A DNA stretch of 64,000 bases from Planctomycetota bacterium (GCA_020638695.1 JACKIB010000001.1:682001-746000); one strand, 5' to 3'. Positions 33,670 to 43,038 are shown, counted from the first letter of the stretch. Numbers and translations: made by a program. The notes: generated from the sequence alone by a model not told the origin.

Positions 33670-35988
33670 CTACCGATCCTCCCGGTTGCCGATCGGGTAC
33701 TCGCGCCAATCCGCGAAGTCGAAGTGCCACCACTCGTGCTCGTACACGGTGAACCCCTCGGCTTGCATCGCCCGGCGCAGCAGTTCGCGGTAGTGGCGTT
33801 GCCGCGACGTGCCGCCGGGGTAGTCCGGGTACGCCCGCGCGGTGAATTCGTCGTAGCCGGACGGCATCGGAATCTCCGCGCCGCTCGCGCGGTCGTAGAG
33901 CGTGAGGTCCACCGCACAACCCCGGTTGTGACGCGAGCCACGCATGGGGTCGGCGACGAACAACTTGAGGTGGCGGGGCGCGGCGTCCCAGAACACCTTG
34001 GTCACCCACCACGGGCGGTAGGCGTCGAACACCTTCAGCCCGACGCCGTGTGCGGCGAGCCCGCGGTGTGCGCGCAGCAAGGCCTCGGCCGCAGGGCGCT
34101 GCATCTTCGCGATCGGCTGCGCATAGACCTTGGCGCCCAGGAAGTTGTCGGTGGTCGCGTAGCGGATCTCGAACTGCAGAGTCGGGTCGAGCGGCCGCAG
34201 GTCGACGAGTTCGTGCGGGCGGTTGCCCTGCAACAACACCGCGGGTGGCGCCTGCCGGCGCGCGGCGGCCACCAGATCGGGCACCGGCTTGACCGCCGGC
34301 ATGCGGAACGTGCCGGCGGTGGGTCCGCCGCGGCGCGGAAACCGCGCACCCCCCACCACCGCGGCGCAGACTCGACCCTTTGCGTCGCGTTCGAACAGCA
34401 GCCGATCGGCGGTGTACATCCCGGCCGCGAAGCGGTAGCGGTCCTTGGCCTCCCGGACCGGCATGGCGTGCTCCACCCATTCGATCAGCACCCCGAGCCT
34501 CTGATGGTCCTCGTAGACGACCAACACGTTGTGGTCCCAGCCGTACTCCCCGATCAACTCGCCGAGCTCGGCGGGGGCCGCGGGCGGGGGCGCGTCATCG
34601 CGCGCGAACTCGGACTTGCCGTCGTGCAGCGCGCCATTCGGCAGGATGGTCAGGCGTCGCGATCGGCCGATCGACAGCGCATCCCAGGCCACCAGCGAAC
34701 CATCGTCCGCGCGCCGCATGCGCGAGCGCACACCGACCCGCGGCACGTAGACCAGCTCGCCGTCGCGTTCCAGCAAGTCGAACCAGCCGCCGCCCCCGAC
34801 GTAGTGGCCCTGCAGCGCGCGCGCCGCACTGGCGCCGAGCTGCTTCGGAAGGCGCACCGGTGCCAGCGTCTTGCCGCGGCGGTTGGCCAACACGCTGCGC
34901 ATCGCGCGGTTGGCGATCGCGCTGGAGACCCGATTGACGCAGTCCTTGGTGCAGACCACCGCACACGCGACGCGCTGTTCGGGCAGTGCGGTCAGCGTCG
35001 ACGCAAAACCGTAGACCGCGCCACCGTGCGACACCCGGAGGTGGCCGTCGAGCGCGCCGACGAAGAAGCCGAGACCGCAGTGGCCGTGGTCACCGGCGGG
35101 CAGCTGCCACATGCTCGCCTGCGTGTCAGGACGCAACACCCGCCGCTTCGCATCGGGGAACCAACTGCGGGCGAACCGCACCAGATCGACCACGGTGCTG
35201 CGCAGCTCGGCCGCCGGCACGTAGCCGAAGCGGAACTCCGGAGTGGGGATGCGCCGGCCGTCGTACGTCCACATCACGCCGTGGGCCTGCCGTTCCACCA
35301 GCTCGGCGCGTTCGGCGAAATCGCTGTCGTCGAGGCGCAGCGGGTCGAGTACCAGCTGCCGCATCGCCCGCTCGAACGGTGTCCGCGTCACCTGTTCGAT
35401 GATCCGACCGACCACCCCGATGCCGGGGTTCGAGTACTTGAACCGCGTTCCTGGCTGCGCGACCAGCGCGGTGTCGTTGAGGCTTGCCACGGTGGCAGCC
35501 AGGCTCGGGCCGTCGGGATCGAAGTAGTGGCCGACCGGCGACTCGCGCACCACACCGGCGCGGTGTCCCATGAGGTGGCGCAGTGTGACCGGGGTGCCGA
35601 ACGGATTCTTCGGGGCGAACTGCGGCAGGTAGGTGCGCACGTCCGCGTCGAGGTCGAGCTTGCCTTGCTCGACCAGCACCATCGCCGCGGTATCGGTGAA
35701 CAGCTTGCTGATCGAGGCCACCCGGTGGGTTGCCAGCACCTCGCGCGCGGCCCGTGCCGGCAGCGAGTTCACCGGCTGACCCACGTGGCTCGCCCACAGG
35801 TGCTCCGCGCCGGTCTCGGGGTCGACCTCCAGTACCGCCAACCACACACCCGGGACCGCCATGTCGTCGCGCAGGCGCTCGGTGTAGGCGAGCAGATCGG
35901 CCTGGAACGACGCGAACCGCGGTGTGTCGAACCGCGGCGGCGGAGACGCGCATGCAGCCAGCGCGAGCAACGGCAGGAGGCGACGCAT
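33670..35988 (-). CDS. Lipoprotein fusing a class-C beta-lactamase-like serine hydrolase to a VanX-like D,D-dipeptidase
   Basis: A 772-residue envelope protein. MRRLLPLLALAAC has a lipobox ending at C13, so it should be an Lgt substrate. The first catalytic region (about 30-410) is a class-C/DD-carboxypeptidase-like serine hydrolase: SISK (92-95), a YSN motif (near 187-189) and HGG later. The C-terminal 205 residues are a VanX/D-alanyl-D-alanine dipeptidase domain: SRHNRGCAVDL (SxHxxGxAxD zinc motif) and EWWHFDF (catalytic Glu and third His ligand). Both active sites are complete. The middle segment may be a beta-sandwich of the type that often follows these serine hydrolases. A role in trimming or recycling peptidoglycan peptides outside the cell is inferred. 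Confidence 0.9.
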   Translation of the reverse strand: MRRLLPLLALAACASPPPRFDTPRFASFQADLLAYTERLRDDMAVPGVWLAVLEVDPETGAEHLWASHVGQPVNSLPARAAREVLATHRVASISKLFTDTAAMVLVEQGKLDLDADVRTYLPQFAPKNPFGTPVTLRHLMGHRAGVVRESPVGHYFDPDGPSLAATVASLNDTALVAQPGTRFKYSNPGIGVVGRIIEQVTRTPFERAMRQLVLDPLRLDDSDFAERAELVERQAHGVMWTYDGRRIPTPEFRFGYVPAAELRSTVVDLVRFARSWFPDAKRRVLRPDTQASMWQLPAGDHGHCGLGFFVGALDGHLRVSHGGAVYGFASTLTALPEQRVACAVVCTKDCVNRVSSAIANRAMRSVLANRRGKTLAPVRLPKQLGASAARALQGHYVGGGGWFDLLERDGELVYVPRVGVRSRMRRADDGSLVAWDALSIGRSRRLTILPNGALHDGKSEFARDDAPPPAAPAELGELIGEYGWDHNVLVVYEDHQRLGVLIEWVEHAMPVREAKDRYRFAAGMYTADRLLFERDAKGRVCAAVVGGARFPRRGGPTAGTFRMPAVKPVPDLVAAARRQAPPAVLLQGNRPHELVDLRPLDPTLQFEIRYATTDNFLGAKVYAQPIAKMQRPAAEALLRAHRGLAAHGVGLKVFDAYRPWWVTKVFWDAAPRHLKLFVADPMRGSRHNRGCAVDLTLYDRASGAEIPMPSGYDEFTARAYPDYPGGTSRQRHYRELLRRAMQAEGFTVYEHEWWHFDFADWREYPIGNREDR

Positions 35989-36090
35989 ACCGCAAGCGTG
36001 CCCGCCCACCCCGCCGCCCGCAACGACCGCGCCTGGGCCGCCTGGATGCCGCTTTACCGCGCACCACGCCGCCGGCATCCTGTGCCGCCC

Positions 36091-37320
36091 ATGCTCCGCG
36101 CATTCCGCAGCCTGGCCCACAGCGTGTACGGCGGGCTGCCGGCGATCACCTGGCTGATCTGCCTCGCGGCGTTCGTCAACCGCGCGGGGTCGATGATCCT
36201 CCCGTTCCTCAGCCTCTACCTGGGCAAGCGGTTCGGCTACGACGTCGAGCAGGCCGGCTATCTGGTGGCGATGTACGGCATCGGGTCGGTCGCCGGGAGC
36301 ATCGTCGGTGGACGCCTGAGCGATCTGCTGGGGCCGGTGCGCGTGCAGCTCGTCACCCTGTTGGGCGCTGCGGCGTGGATGCTGTTGCTGACCCAGCTGG
36401 AGAATGCGTGGTCGCTGGCGCTCGGCATCCTGGTTCTCGGCCTGATCAACGACGCGTTCCGCCCCGGCAACATGGCGTCGGTGCTGGCCAGCGTGCCGCC
36501 GGAGCTCGGCCCCACCGCACTGACGCTCAACCGCGTGGCGGTCAACGCCGGCTGGGCGATCGGTCCGACCATCGGCGGTCACCTGGCCGAGATCGACTTC
36601 CGCTGGCTGTTCGTCGCTGACGGCGGGACCTGCGCGCTCGCCGCCCTGGTGTTGTGGGCGTTCGTCCCGCGCGACCTGGCTCACGACATCCACCCCGCTT
36701 CAGCCGGCGAGACGGCCAGGCAGGACTCGCCGTGGCGCGACGGCCGATTCCTGTGCCTGCTCGCCGTCACCGTGCTGACCCTGCTGGCCTTCATGCAGTA
36801 CTTCAGCACCGAGACGCGTTACCTCGCCGCGGCGTTCGGTCTGACCGAGGGCGACATCGGCTGGCTGTTGGCGATCAACCCAGTGCTCATCGTGCTGGTG
36901 GAGATGCCCCTGGTCCGCGCGCTCCGCGGACGCCCGCGCCTGCCGCTGGTGGCACTGGGCACGCTGCTGATCGCGCTGTCGTTTCCGCTGCTGGTGCCGG
37001 TGCGCTGGGGTCTCAGCGGGGTGATCGCGCAGCTGCTGCTGTTGACCGTCGGCGAGATGCTGTCGTTCTCGCTGCTCAACAGCTTCGTCGGAGATCGGGC
37101 TCCACCGCGCCTGCGCGGGCAGTACCTCGGCGTGCACGGCGCATCGTTCGCCGTGGCGTTCGTACTCGCGCCAGCGCTGGGCGGGCGGGTGTACGAGCGG
37201 CTGGGGGCAGACGTGCTGTGGTACGGGTGCGCCGGGCTCGCGGGCCTGGCAGCACTCGGCTACCTGTGGCTGAACCGGCTGTACGGGCGAACGCGCGAGG
37301 CACCGCCGCGGGCCGACTGA
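36091..37320 (+). CDS. Major facilitator superfamily transporter
   Basis: A 409-residue protein with about twelve membrane helices. The motif A region between helices 2 and 3 is GGRLSDLLGPVRV (near 71-83), and RPGNMASVLASV lies near helix 4. The shape resembles drug/sugar efflux MFS proteins such as the YceI-like group; the substrate is not identifiable. The ATG at 36091 is the first Met before helix 1 and gives a normal length. The gene stands alone on the plus strand, divergent from the hydrolase fusion. Confidence 0.9.
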   Translation: MLRAFRSLAHSVYGGLPAITWLICLAAFVNRAGSMILPFLSLYLGKRFGYDVEQAGYLVAMYGIGSVAGSIVGGRLSDLLGPVRVQLVTLLGAAAWMLLLTQLENAWSLALGILVLGLINDAFRPGNMASVLASVPPELGPTALTLNRVAVNAGWAIGPTIGGHLAEIDFRWLFVADGGTCALAALVLWAFVPRDLAHDIHPASAGETARQDSPWRDGRFLCLLAVTVLTLLAFMQYFSTETRYLAAAFGLTEGDIGWLLAINPVLIVLVEMPLVRALRGRPRLPLVALGTLLIALSFPLLVPVRWGLSGVIAQLLLLTVGEMLSFSLLNSFVGDRAPPRLRGQYLGVHGASFAVAFVLAPALGGRVYERLGADVLWYGCAGLAGLAALGYLWLNRLYGRTREAPPRAD

Positions 37321-37334
37321 GGAGCGGGCCCCAC

Positions 37335-38402
37335 TCAGCGGGGGCCGATCTCCACCTCTCCCCCCCACCGGTACCGGGTCATCATCGCGCGCGGCGACCC
37401 TGCCGGATGGATCGTGCCGTAGACCGGCAACCGCACCCGCGGGTCCACCTCTTGCACGACGTAGTGCCCCTCGTAGGTGGCCCGTGCCCCGCGCGGGTCC
37501 TCGAAGCGGCTGGTCTCCAGCATCGGCACACCGACCCGCAGTCGGCCGAGGTCGAAGCGCACCACGCAACCCGGCGTGCCGATCGCCAACAGATCGATGC
37601 GCTCGCCGACTCGGAACGGGCCCGGGTGCGGCCGCGCCAGCGCGAACACCGACAACCGCGGCGTCAATGGGCCGGGCTCGGGCCGCAGCGCCCCGCCGTT
37701 GAGGTCGATCGCAGCGTGGCGCCCGACCGCGCGGGTCAACTCGCGCAGTTGCGAGCCGCGCAGCGCGGCGAGAGGTTCGGTGGCGGCGGCCACCAGTCCC
37801 GTCGGTCCGCCCGACAGGCCCGACCCGACGCTCTCGCTGCGCTCGGTGCGAAACAACCGCTCGCGCGTCGGGCCATCGTGAAGCTCGAGGCGCAACGCGA
37901 CTTCCGCCCGCGACTCGAGCACGTAGTAGGCGCGATTCCACCGCAGGACATCGCCGTAGAGCACTCCGTCGACCTTCAACACCGCCGCGACCCTGCGCGC
38001 GAACTTCGGGTCGGCGAGCTCGCCAGCAGACATGCCACTGTGTGCCAGCTTGGTGTCGGAGACCCAGGTCTCGACCACCTCGAACGCCCCCTGCCGCAAC
38101 CAGGCGACGACGTCGCCGCGCAGCAGCGCACCGATCCGCGCGCGGTCGGGCAACCGCGGTGCGCCGGGCTCGAGCGCGAACAACTCACCCACCGGAGCCA
38201 GTGACGAGGCGAGGAATCCGTCAGCGGGTGCGGTGACGGCGAACGGCATCACCGCGATCCGGTAGCCCATGGCGCGCAACCCGGCGAGGCGCGGGTCGGA
38301 CTCCGTCTGCACCCGGGTGGCGCATCCGGTCACCAGCAAAGCACACGCGAACGCGGCACCTGCCGCCCGACGAACGGCGCATGACGCCACGGAACGACTC
38401 AT
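37335..38402 (-). CDS. Lipoprotein resembling GNA1162/DUF799
   Basis: A 355-residue exported lipoprotein: GAAFACALLVTGC gives a lipobox near residue 27. The first half has the pattern of GNA1162/DUF799 proteins (IAVMPF, RRVAAVLKVDGVLYGDVLRW, YYVLESRAEVALRLELHD), the predicted periplasmic partner in envelope assembly genes. The second half is a beta-rich extension of about 150 residues. The ATG at 38402 overlaps the stop of the next lipoprotein gene (ATGA), so it is the last of a coupled trio. Assignment is by motif shape; certainty is moderate. Confidence 0.7.
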   Translation of the reverse strand: MSRSVASCAVRRAAGAAFACALLVTGCATRVQTESDPRLAGLRAMGYRIAVMPFAVTAPADGFLASSLAPVGELFALEPGAPRLPDRARIGALLRGDVVAWLRQGAFEVVETWVSDTKLAHSGMSAGELADPKFARRVAAVLKVDGVLYGDVLRWNRAYYVLESRAEVALRLELHDGPTRERLFRTERSESVGSGLSGGPTGLVAAATEPLAALRGSQLRELTRAVGRHAAIDLNGGALRPEPGPLTPRLSVFALARPHPGPFRVGERIDLLAIGTPGCVVRFDLGRLRVGVPMLETSRFEDPRGARATYEGHYVVQEVDPRVRLPVYGTIHPAGSPRAMMTRYRWGGEVEIGPR

Positions 38403-39295
38403 CGCAGCTCGACCTCCGCAGCGACCGGATCGCCGCCGAACGGGCCGCGCGCGGCTACCCGCACACGCCGAACCGAACCCACCGGCACGTCCTGTGCACC
38501 CACGAACACGCCGGCGCGGCCGGCCATCGGAATCGCGGTGCGCCGCGGATCGAGGTCGAAGGTGAGCGTGGCACCCGGGCTGGCGTTCGCCTTCACCACG
38601 ATCCGCTCGAGTCCCGCGGTCGGCACAGCAGTGCGCTCCGCGCGAACCTCGGTCAGCGACACGTTCGACCCCGGTGAACCGTCGACCTGCTTCTGCACCG
38701 GCACGGTCTCCGCGACGTCCTCGACGTAGGTGTCGACCAACCCCAGCGTCGCCATCGACGAGCCGTGCACGATCTGGGCGCGGATCTCGCTGATCACCTG
38801 GCCGCTCATCAACAGCAGACCGCCGAGCAACGACGCGACGTGGTTCGCCGACCACCACGCCGACTCGGTGCCGTTGCGTAGCCCGATCGTGCCGCCGAAC
38901 GCGTGGCGGCGCAGCAGCAGGATGTTGAAGCGGCTCTCGTCGAGGTCATGGCCGACCAGCACCGCGTCGACCGCCAGCACTTCCCGCACCTTCGGCAGCG
39001 GCAGCGCCTTGGGGTCGAACCGCTCCGGGTCGGTCAGCCAGCCCTGTTCGGCGAGCACGCGGTCGACGAAATCGATCGCGACGACTTGCAGGCCGCGCCC
39101 GCGCAACCGCTCGACCAAGAGCGCGCGCGCCAAGGTCCGCGCACCTGGGTCGGCCTTGCCACCGAGCGGCAGCACCGCCACCGATCGCGGTGCCGCCACG
39201 TCCTTCGCCACACGGAACGACACCCCGCCGCAGGCAACCAGCACCCAGGTGAGCACACCGAGACACACGAGCCGCAGCAGCGTCGAGCAGCTCAT
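38399..39295 (-). CDS. Second GNA1162/DUF799-like lipoprotein
   Basis: A 298-residue lipoprotein with lipobox LVAC (VLVACGG). It is a distant paralogue of the gene that follows it: SVAVLPLGG, an insert DFVDRVLAEQGWLTDPERFD and VREVLAVDAVLVGHDLDE repeat the same fold; the C-terminal 80 residues are beta-rich (ASPGATLTFDLDPRR). Starts at ATG 39295, overlapping the preceding cupredoxin-like gene by four bases, and overlaps its downstream paralogue likewise. The three should be made together in the envelope. Confidence 0.7.
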   Translation of the reverse strand: MSCSTLLRLVCLGVLTWVLVACGGVSFRVAKDVAAPRSVAVLPLGGKADPGARTLARALLVERLRGRGLQVVAIDFVDRVLAEQGWLTDPERFDPKALPLPKVREVLAVDAVLVGHDLDESRFNILLLRRHAFGGTIGLRNGTESAWWSANHVASLLGGLLLMSGQVISEIRAQIVHGSSMATLGLVDTYVEDVAETVPVQKQVDGSPGSNVSLTEVRAERTAVPTAGLERIVVKANASPGATLTFDLDPRRTAIPMAGRAGVFVGAQDVPVGSVRRVRVAARGPFGGDPVAAEVELR

Positions 39296-39768
39296 CTGGA
39301 ACCTCCGACCGCGATCGAGCCGCGCTGCTCACCGGCCGCCCCGCGCACCACGAAGCCGAACCGTCCCGCGTCGTGGAAGCACAGCGACGCGATGCCGTGC
39401 GCCGGGATCGCCTTCGCCACGGTCTGCGCGCCGTCGGCGACGAATCCGAGCGCTGTCGAACACTGCGAGCAGACGCCGAGCGGTCGATCGACCTCGATCG
39501 TGACCGCTTCGCTGCGCGCGTTGCGGAACACCACCGTGCCGAACGTCGGCAGGGAGACCTCCGCCGCCGGCAGGAGCTGCCCATCGGTGATCGTCACCGT
39601 CTCCGCGGCAGAGTGCTCGTGGGCAGAGGACACGGGCGCGCCGGCGCATGCGGTGAGCATCGCGATCGCCACGCAACGGGAGAACACCGAAGCGCCGCGT
39701 CGCGAGCCGCGTCGCGGAGTCTCGCTCGAGCGCCATTTGGACGCGTTGGGCTGCATCTCCGACAGCAT
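39292..39768 (-). CDS. Small lipoprotein with cupredoxin-like domain
   Basis: A protein of about 158 residues (154 if the ATG at 39756 is used). A basic N-terminus and AMLTAC lipobox precede a beta-rich domain with TVTITDGQLLPAAEVSLP and TVVFRNARSEAVTIEVD, a layout like a cupredoxin or related beta-sandwich. Possible metal ligands are a CSQC pair near residue 104 and CFHDAG near the end, but the exact copper set of plastocyanins is not complete, so metal binding is inference. It is the first of the trio of overlapping lipoprotein genes. Confidence 0.6.
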   Translation of the reverse strand: MLSEMQPNASKWRSSETPRRGSRRGASVFSRCVAIAMLTACAGAPVSSAHEHSAAETVTITDGQLLPAAEVSLPTFGTVVFRNARSEAVTIEVDRPLGVCSQCSTALGFVADGAQTVAKAIPAHGIASLCFHDAGRFGFVVRGAAGEQRGSIAVGGSR

Positions 39769-39925
39769 GCCAGCTCGCGCGTGCGGATGCACGGGGCGGT
39801 GGGTCCCGCGCAGCGCGGTTCGACCTGCGCCGGTCGCGGACAAAGTTGCGACGTTTCGTCCACCATCAGGTGCGTGAGGCAGGCTAGCCTCTCCGGCCCT
39901 CAACCCACTCCCCGGAGCACGACCC

Positions 39926-40705
39926 ATGACCGATGCAGGACCCTGGCCCGGACGCTTCGTCTGGCACGACTTGATGACGACCGACGCCGCCAAGGCGCAG
40001 CAGTTCTACACGCAGTTGTTCGGCTGGCAGATCCACGAAGTGCCAATGCCAGGATTCACCTACCGGATGGTGATGTGCGGTTCAGGCCCGATCGGCGGCA
40101 TCGTGCAGGAGGCCGCGATCCCGGTGTCCCATTGGATGCCGTACCTCGCGGTCGACGACGTCGACGCCACCGCCGAGCTGGTCAAGCAGCACGGTGGTTC
40201 GGTGTGCGTGCCGCCGAGCGACATTCCGCAAACCGGGCGGTTCGCGGTGGTCGGCGACCCGTGCGGGGCGACCTTCTCGATCTACAAGGGTCTGCCGTGC
40301 GCGCAGGGCTTCGACCCCGACGTGCCCGTGCCGGGCCGGGTTTGCTGGAACGAGACCTACGCCACCGATGACGACGCGGCGCAGGCGTTCTACACTGCGG
40401 TGTTCGGTTGGCAGCCGCAGTCCAAGGACATGGGCGAGGCGGGGATCTACCGCGTGCAGATGCTCGGCGACAAGCAGGCCGGCGGACTGATGAAGCACCC
40501 GATGCCGGGCGCGCCTTCGTGCTGGATGGTGTACTTCTTCACCGAAGACCTCGCCGCCTCGACCGCGCGGGCCAAGGAACTCGGCGCCACCGCGATGATG
40601 GAATGCCTGCCGATCCCGGAGATCGGTCAGTTCTCGATGCTGACCGACCCGACCGGGGCGATGTTCGCGATGTTCCAGGCGAACGCGATGCCCGGAGCCT
40701 GCTAA
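39926..40705 (+). CDS. VOC/glyoxalase-superfamily protein, two-domain
   Basis: A 259-residue protein made of two vicinal oxygen chelate modules. Module 1 begins FVWHDLMTTDAAKAQQFYTQLFGWQ (11-35), with AVVGDPCGATFSIYKG as its second half. Module 2 repeats CWNETYATDDDAAQAFYTAVFGWQP (near 138-162) and SMLTDPTGAMFAMFQ. This is the common bacterial stress/glyoxalase-like pair; metal ligands and substrate are not certain. ATG at 39926 is preceded by GGAGC. The gene's stop is immediately followed by the family B repeat. Confidence 0.9.
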   Translation: MTDAGPWPGRFVWHDLMTTDAAKAQQFYTQLFGWQIHEVPMPGFTYRMVMCGSGPIGGIVQEAAIPVSHWMPYLAVDDVDATAELVKQHGGSVCVPPSDIPQTGRFAVVGDPCGATFSIYKGLPCAQGFDPDVPVPGRVCWNETYATDDDAAQAFYTAVFGWQPQSKDMGEAGIYRVQMLGDKQAGGLMKHPMPGAPSCWMVYFFTEDLAASTARAKELGATAMMECLPIPEIGQFSMLTDPTGAMFAMFQANAMPGAC

Positions 40706-40882
40706 CCCGGGCTATTCATGACCGAGCTGCTGCGATCGCGCAAGTTCGCTGCTGGCTGCGTCGAAACGTCAGAACCTGCTCCTCGACGGGGAGGCACCCC
40801 GCCTCCGGGCAGAACCTGCCGTTCTCCTTGCCAGCAACAACCTTGCACGATCTCGCGACGCTGCTCATGAATTGTCCGGGCC
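40706..40882 (+). repeat. Family B repeat (MITE-like), copy 1
   Basis: About 177 bases starting directly after the VOC stop codon. Terminal inverted repeats: CCCGGGCTATTCATGACC at the left and, reverse-complemented, GGCCCGGACAATTCATGAGC at the right. An internal stem GGAGGC-ACCCC-GCCTCC is present. Near-identical to 60825-60999. No coding function is supported. Confidence 0.88.
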
Positions 40883-40956
40883 AAGTCGCGGGGCCGGCGG
40901 ACAACCGGCACGCGGACCTTCTGCTCGGGTCGCCGGCCTTCTCCGCGGGCGCGAAG

Positions 40957-42264
40957 TCAGCTGCCGACCCGCAGCTCGAGCGCGTTGGTCAGTCCGCCGC
41001 CCCCGGAACACTGCACCCACACCTGCGCAGTCAGGTACACATCGCACAACCCCGGGTCGACCGGCACCGGCGCCGGCAGACGTAGGCCACCCGAGCACCC
41101 GCCACTGCCGCCGGTAGAGAACGAACCCAGCAGGATCGGCATCGATCCGGCAATCGGCGTGTGCACCAGGCCGCACAGCCCCGGCACGGGAATCCCCGGA
41201 ACCAGCGCACGCCCGATCGACATGAACAGCGACGCGGTGGCGTTGGCCGGCGCGGCGGTCAGCGTCAACTCCAGCGCCGGGTTTCCGAGGATCAGGTCGC
41301 CCGCGACCTCGAGTGCCATCGCGTTGCAAGTCGCACAGCCGAGCACTGCGCAGCTGTTGCCGACCGAGTTGACGGTCGAGCGCGGGATGTACGTGAGGCT
41401 CGCCCACAGTTGACGCGGCACGTTCAGCTTGCAGCACGGCGTCGACGCGTTGAGGTTCTTGGGCGCGGCGAGGTTCGACAGGTCCATGCGCAAGACCGCC
41501 GAACCCTCGGTGACGAACAAGATCTTGGAACAGGCGTCGTAGGCCAACCCGCTCACCGCCGCATCGGCTCCCCCACACGGCACCAGCGAAGGCAGACCGA
41601 ACGACGTCGCCTGACCGATGCACGCGATCGGCATCGGCACGTAGCTCACCGAGTTGACGATCCCCGACGACGTAGTGAGCGAGACGCTGTAGAAGATCAG
41701 ATCACGCAGCTCGTCGTATGCGAGCCCGCGGGCGGTGCCCGGGGCACTCACTGTCGGCAGCGGAATCGCACAGGTGGTCGGCAGCACCTTCGGCGGGCAC
41801 TGCGTCGTGTCGTAGAAGCGCAGCGCCATGCTGTTGCCACTCGAAGTCGGGAACACCTCGAGTTGGATCAGTTGCCGCTGCCGGTTGTTGTGCGCCAGTC
41901 CGGTGACCACGTTGTTGGTGCCGCCGGTCAGCGTCGCGGTGAAGCGACAGCTCTCGTTCCCCGACGCAATGTCCTTCAGCGTGATCGAACGCCCGTCACT
42001 GATCCACAGACCCTGACGCGCCGCGTCATACGCGGACCCGCCGCCGCCCTGGGTGGTCAGCGGCATCGAAAGCGTGCTGCCGATTCTGACCGCGGCGCCA
42101 CAGCTCGCGATGTCCTGACGGTAGGCGAGTCCGGTGATGCTGACTGCGGGTCCCGAGGGACTCAGGTTGCCCGCCAGGCTGCCACCGTAGGCCGTCGACT
42201 GAGCCGCGACCGCGCCGCAGAGAACGAGAAACGAGACGAACGACGGAATCGAGGAGTAGCGCAT
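40957..42264 (-). CDS. Secreted protein with propeller-like repeats and planctomycete-type C-terminal module
   Basis: A 435-residue exported protein: signal peptide MRYSSIPSFVSFLVLCGAVAAQ. The body has weak repeats around ITGLAYR, VTGLAHN, ARGLAYDEL and VSGLAYDACSKIL, consistent with a beta-propeller. The last 130 residues hold many Cys (CAVLGCATCNAMALEVAGD) and then a beta-rich module with AMALEVAGDLILGNPALELTL-type sequence, like those at the C-termini of other secreted proteins in the window. No enzyme motif. Function is unknown; a surface or matrix role is plausible. ATG 42264 is the signal-peptide start. Confidence 0.78.
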   Translation of the reverse strand: MRYSSIPSFVSFLVLCGAVAAQSTAYGGSLAGNLSPSGPAVSITGLAYRQDIASCGAAVRIGSTLSMPLTTQGGGGSAYDAARQGLWISDGRSITLKDIASGNESCRFTATLTGGTNNVVTGLAHNNRQRQLIQLEVFPTSSGNSMALRFYDTTQCPPKVLPTTCAIPLPTVSAPGTARGLAYDELRDLIFYSVSLTTSSGIVNSVSYVPMPIACIGQATSFGLPSLVPCGGADAAVSGLAYDACSKILFVTEGSAVLRMDLSNLAAPKNLNASTPCCKLNVPRQLWASLTYIPRSTVNSVGNSCAVLGCATCNAMALEVAGDLILGNPALELTLTAAPANATASLFMSIGRALVPGIPVPGLCGLVHTPIAGSMPILLGSFSTGGSGGCSGGLRLPAPVPVDPGLCDVYLTAQVWVQCSGGGGLTNALELRVGS

Positions 42265-42397
42265 CGGCGGGGGTTCGACTGCGGCAGGGGAACGCGGTGA
42301 GGCTAATGCAGCGGAAGCGCTCTGCCCAGGGTGCCGGACGGACCGGGCACCGCCCCACGATCTCGACATCGCATCGGTCATGGACGACGCCGGGGCC

Positions 42398-42430
42398 ATG
42401 CCGGCACGATCCGCGGCCCCAGCAGCTCAG
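42398..42430 (+). repeat. Family A repeat, 3'-end stub
   Basis: A 33-base remnant matching the last bases of family A (GCCGGCACGATCCGCGGCCC then CAGCAGCTCAG). It ends on the Uma2 stop codon exactly as the full copy does at the duplicate gene. Confidence 0.75.
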
Positions 42431-43038
42431 AGCTCCTCGAACAGCTCGCCGACGCGGAAGCCGAACCCGGGGAGCACACGAGAGGAGAAGGTGGCGTCCG
42501 CGCCGAGTTCCTCGCCCACCGAACGGCGCTCCTCGCCCCGGAACACGGTGAGCACCCGGCGCTCGCTGTCGACCAGCACGTACTCCAGCACCCCGTTGCG
42601 CGCATAGACGCGCCGCTTCGGCCCCAGGTCGATCCGCGCCGTGCTCGGCGAGAGGATCTCGAAGACCAACTCGGGGACGACGCGCAAGAACTTCCGCGGC
42701 CGCGGCGCGGTGCCCCAGCGCGCCGCGGAGACGAACGACACATCCGGCTCGACGGTGTCCCCCGAGGGAAACTCGAAGCCCTGGCTGGACCCGAAGCTCC
42801 GGCCGAGACCACGTCCATCGAGGAACGATTTCAGCCGAAAGACGATCTCCCCTTCGACCTCGCCGTGCGGCCACCCCGCGGGCGGCTCGCGGACGATGAA
42901 GCCATCGATCAACTCGTAGTGACACAGGTCCCCCGGCGGGACGCTCGCCGCGAAGCCCGCGAAATCCTCCTGGGTGAACTGCTCACAGGACCGGTAGACG
43001 ATGTCGTGCACATCCAAAGGGGAACGGGAGCCTCGCAT
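42427..43038 (-). CDS. Uma2 family endonuclease-fold protein, copy 1
   Basis: A 203-residue protein of the Uma2 (DUF820) family, a restriction-endonuclease-like PD-(D/E)xK fold common in cyanobacteria and planctomycetes, function unproven. Candidate catalytic residues are D in VEPDVSFVS (near 105), E in ELVFEILSP (near 130) and a Lys soon after. It is almost identical to the gene at 43298-43909, with which it forms a recent tandem duplication. ATG at 43038. The stop lies inside the 3' end of a family A stub. Confidence 0.9.
   Translation of the reverse strand: MRGSRSPLDVHDIVYRSCEQFTQEDFAGFAASVPPGDLCHYELIDGFIVREPPAGWPHGEVEGEIVFRLKSFLDGRGLGRSFGSSQGFEFPSGDTVEPDVSFVSAARWGTAPRPRKFLRVVPELVFEILSPSTARIDLGPKRRVYARNGVLEYVLVDSERRVLTVFRGEERRSVGEELGADATFSSRVLPGFGFRVGELFEEL

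Noticed and set aside
33529..36090. Long upstream extension of the MFS frame
   Set aside because: It is antisense to the serine hydrolase-VanX gene, which has two complete active sites. The transporter starts at 36091.
40706..40956. Small open frames inside the family B repeat after the VOC gene
   Set aside because: Terminal inverted repeats and a second copy show a repeat element; the frames have no ribosome site or conserved protein features.
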